Below, one piece after another: positions 61,772 through 64,000 of a DNA stretch of 64,000 bases (positions are counted from its first letter, which is position 1; the number at the start of each line of letters is the position of its first letter). Made by a program: the position numbers and the translations under genes. The notes below the pieces were generated by a model, which did no database searches, was not told the DNA's origin, and saw nothing but the letters and a program-made list of their open reading frames with translations. Origin of the DNA: Echinicola sp. 20G (GTDB lineage: Bacteria > Bacteroidota > Bacteroidia > Cytophagales > Cyclobacteriaceae). The stretch lies in the NCBI RefSeq assembly GCF_015533855.1, contig NZ_AP024154.1, positions 4,408,501-4,472,500 of the forward strand. The letters run 5' to 3'.

Positions 61772-63064
61772 TTATAAGTTTTCAATTTCGGCGACCACAA
61801 AGGTACTTCCTCCGATAAAAATTAAATCCTTTTTATTCGCTTTTTTTAATGATATCGCCAATGCTTCATTTACATCTTCCACAATATCACCTTTTAAGCC
61901 ATGCTCAGCTGCTTTTTGTTGAAGCTGTTCGGCTGGTAGCGCCCTGGGGATATTGGCTTGACAGAAGGTATATTGAGCCTTTTTGGGCAATAAAGCCAGT
62001 ACTTTACTGATATCTTTATCATTCACCATACCCAAAATAATATGCAATTGGTCAAAATACATTTCACCGATCTGTTCCATCACTATAGAAAGCCCTTCCA
62101 CATTGTGGCCTGTATCGCAATAAACTAATGGGCTTTCTTGAAGTTTTTGAAAACGCCCTTTCAAACCTGAAGCACGTGCCGCTGAGGCCAAACCTTTGTG
62201 GATAACTTCATCATCCAGCTTCAGCCCCTGCTCCTTTAGAACCTCAAAGGCCATCAATATACCTGGCAAATTTTTCTCTTGATACTTCCCAAATAGATCC
62301 ATTTTAATGACCGATCTCTCTCCATTCTTTTCAACCACATAATCACATAGTAATGTCTCATTATTAATACCAAGCTGTTTCACTTGATAAAATTGGTCTG
62401 CAAAGAAAATGGGAGCATTCCTATTCATGGCCTGCTCTTTAAACACAGGAAAGGTTTCCGGCTGGTTTTGGCTGATGACTACAGGAATTTTTTCTTTAAT
62501 TATTCCTGCCTTTTCTCCGGCTATTTCCGCCAAGGTTTCTCCCAAAAACTGGGTATGGTCCAAACCAATATTGGTTATCAAACAAAGCTCAGGGTTTAGC
62601 ACATTGGTGCTATCAAGCCTTCCTCCCATTCCAACTTCCACCACAGCGTAGTCCACTTTTTGTTTGGCAAAATAATCAAATGCCAAACCAACAGTCATCT
62701 CAAAAAAACTAGGTTTTAAATCTTCCAGGAATTCTTTGTTGTCTGCAACAAAGTTGACCACAGCCTGTTCAGGAATTTCTTGGCCATTGATTTTTACTCT
62801 CTCTGTGAAAGACTTCAGATGAGGAGAAGTGTAAAGTCCCACTTTATAACCCGCCTGATGAAGTACCGCTGCTATCGCATGGGAAGAACTTCCCTTACCA
62901 TTGGTTCCTGCTACATGGATGGACTTAAACTTTTTTTGTGGATTGCCCAAATGATCACATAATTGGATCGTATTGCTGAGGTCTTTCTTGAATGCAGCTG
63001 CACCGATCCTTTGAAACATCGGCAAGGCATTGAACAGATAGTCCAACGTTTCCTGATAAGTCAT
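61772..63064 (-). CDS. folC: Folylpolyglutamate synthase/dihydrofolate synthase
   Basis: An ATP-dependent Mur-ligase-like enzyme of 430 residues adding glutamate to folate. P-loop VAGTNGKGSSSHAI; LYTSPHLKSFTERVKING; TNIGLDHTQFLGETLAEIAGEKAGI with the Mg site; ARASGLKGRFQ and YCDTGHNVEGL in the C-domain. The domain order is full length. It lies 7 bp after the TonB-like gene and 1 bp before trmB. Confidence 0.96.
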   Translation of the reverse strand: MTYQETLDYLFNALPMFQRIGAAAFKKDLSNTIQLCDHLGNPQKKFKSIHVAGTNGKGSSSHAIAAVLHQAGYKVGLYTSPHLKSFTERVKINGQEIPEQAVVNFVADNKEFLEDLKPSFFEMTVGLAFDYFAKQKVDYAVVEVGMGGRLDSTNVLNPELCLITNIGLDHTQFLGETLAEIAGEKAGIIKEKIPVVISQNQPETFPVFKEQAMNRNAPIFFADQFYQVKQLGINNETLLCDYVVEKNGERSVIKMDLFGKYQEKNLPGILMAFEVLKEQGLKLDDEVIHKGLASAARASGLKGRFQKLQESPLVYCDTGHNVEGLSIVMEQIGEMYFDQLHIILGMVNDKDISKVLALLPKKAQYTFCQANIPRALPAEQLQQKAAEHGLKGDIVEDVNEALAISLKKANKKDLIFIGGSTFVVAEIENL

Positions 63065-63071
63065 CTTAAAT

Positions 63072-64000
63072 CTAATCTACTTTGATGATGAAGGTGATTT
63101 TTCCTTCGGAGTATTCTGCAGTAGGATTACCGCTTTTTCTTTTGAAATTGAGCTTATTTACCACTCCTCTGTAATAAGCCAATACTTCGTTGCTGACATT
63201 GTATTCCAAAGGTATAGCCTGCGCTATTCGGCCATTATCATCCACAACAATCTTAAAAACTATTCGACCATTTCTATTGGAAACCCTGTCTTGAATATTG
63301 GGCTTGCTGGCAAAATCCCATCCTGCTAGGTCCAAATTATAGCCTGCTCCATTTCCAGCATTTCCTTGCCCGGACTGCAGTAGGGAACGGCCATCAATAG
63401 TTCCTTCAGGATTGCCTTGATCACCTTTCTGAGTGGAAGTTCCTTGACTACTTCCTGCAGAAGATTCACTGCTTTTTCCTTTATTCCCTCCTGCTCCAAA
63501 AATAGCTCTTTGGTCAATTTTTGGTTTTTCTTCCACTTTTTCCTCAACTTTCTTTTCTTCTTTTTCCGCAGGTTGAGTAACTGGTTTTGAAGTCTCTTTG
63601 GGTTGATTGGTCTCCTTAACAGCTTCTGTGGTTTTTTCAGCTCCTTTAAGAGGGCTTGTCACGTTGGATTTGGTTTCCAAACTGCTTTTGGATTCAGTTG
63701 GTTGAGGTTTTGCAGCAGGCTTGGTTTCTGGCTGTACCACAGGTTGCACTGGTTCTGTAACCTGTTCTACTGGAGTACCAGGTGCTGGAGATTCTGTATT
63801 GATTTGCTCACTTTCTGAAGGAGGAGTTTCGGTTTGGTTATTTCCACTTCCCGCATCAGTAAAGCCAAGATTAAGTTCCAACCCAAATTGGGCCATAGGT
63901 GGAACTGGTGGACGCCAAACCACAATAAAGTAGATTCCCACCAATACCAGCACATTCACAATGATGGTAATGATGGTAGCTTTCTTCTTGCTATCTAATT
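63072..64000 (-). CDS. TonB-like energy transducer (5' end beyond the window)
   Basis: The frame is open to the last base of the window. It reads LDSKKKATIITIIVNVL before the visible membrane segment (LVLVGIYFIVVW), so the start lies outside. After the anchor come a low-complexity Pro/Glu/Thr/Lys linker (about 130 residues), a Gly/Ser/Asn region, and a C-terminal TonB-like fold (RNGRIVFKIVVDDNGRIAQ, ending ITFIIKVD). Such proteins carry proton-motive force from ExbB/ExbD to outer-membrane receptors. ExbB/ExbD genes would be expected just beyond the edge. Confidence 0.85.
   Translation of the reverse strand, partial: LDSKKKATIITIIVNVLVLVGIYFIVVWRPPVPPMAQFGLELNLGFTDAGSGNNQTETPPSESEQINTESPAPGTPVEQVTEPVQPVVQPETKPAAKPQPTESKSSLETKSNVTSPLKGAEKTTEAVKETNQPKETSKPVTQPAEKEEKKVEEKVEEKPKIDQRAIFGAGGNKGKSSESSAGSSQGTSTQKGDQGNPEGTIDGRSLLQSGQGNAGNGAGYNLDLAGWDFASKPNIQDRVSNRNGRIVFKIVVDDNGRIAQAIPLEYNVSNEVLAYYRGVVNKLNFKRKSGNPTAEYSEGKITFIIKVD

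Overview
This window looks like chromosome of a Bacteroidota bacterium, most likely a marine-type member of the Cytophagales, family Cyclobacteriaceae (relatives of Cyclobacterium, Echinicola and Algoriphagus). That placement is inferred. It rests on the short 287-residue primary sigma factor, a CusA pump fused to its TolC-type channel, a bacillithiol-pathway BshB1, many SPII lipoproteins with short N-termini, a Tat-exported Gfo/Idh protein beside DUF1080 proteins, roughly 40% G+C, and translation starts that mostly lack a clear Shine-Dalgarno sequence. No prophage, CRISPR array or recognisable transposase was found.

Layout. 1-1130: end of a LytS-type kinase and its LytTR regulator. 1220-2470: a tRNA-Thr locus with two 432-bp tandem units, each holding a broken tRNA-Thr copy and an intact GIY-YIG nuclease gene, then two intact identical tRNA-Thr genes. 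2630-14700: housekeeping genes, mostly on the minus strand (DUF349 protein, YqgE, pdxH, bshB1, M23 peptidase, trxB, rpoD, pnp, rpsO, LptF/G permease, START-like protein). 14870-15515: a second tRNA/GIY-YIG locus with a CAU tRNA, an intact nuclease gene, a broken tRNA copy and a truncated nuclease copy. 15790-19050: the classical thrS-infC-rpmI-rplT operon. 19330-23715: two small stress-type proteins, an orphan 605-residue protein and a TPR histidine kinase. 24000-37105: two glycosidase-like genes, a GAF protein, a phosphoesterase/outer-membrane-barrel fusion, a lipoprotein, an HD-Pycsar-TM protein and a DUF1080 protein. 37225-43645: a heavy-metal efflux operon (DUF6660, CusA-TolC, CusB, Fur-like). 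43745-51395: a degenerate receiver, a glycerophosphodiesterase, a MocA/XdhC/cysteine-desulfurase cluster, a BamA-like barrel and an AidB-like acyl-CoA dehydrogenase. 51670-57925: a hexuronate uptake and catabolism locus (TRAP transporter, KDPG aldolase, KDG kinase, altronate dehydratase) split by a LacI-type palindrome. 58165-61055: a two-domain DUF1080 protein and a Tat-exported Gfo/Idh oxidoreductase, candidate parts of a 3-keto-glycoside pathway. 61110-64000: trmB, folC and a TonB-like protein cut by the window edge.

Most notable observation. Both tRNA loci share one architecture: an intact tRNA, its intrinsic terminator, and a GIY-YIG nuclease gene starting a few bases past the terminator. 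Each locus also carries a duplicated, inactivated copy of the unit. In the broken tRNA copies, whole tRNA arms are replaced by short palindromes of the type TCCCGATA..TATCGGGA. The same kind of substitution at two unrelated tRNAs suggests a tRNA-targeting GIY-YIG/palindrome element. This is an inference from sequence pattern only.
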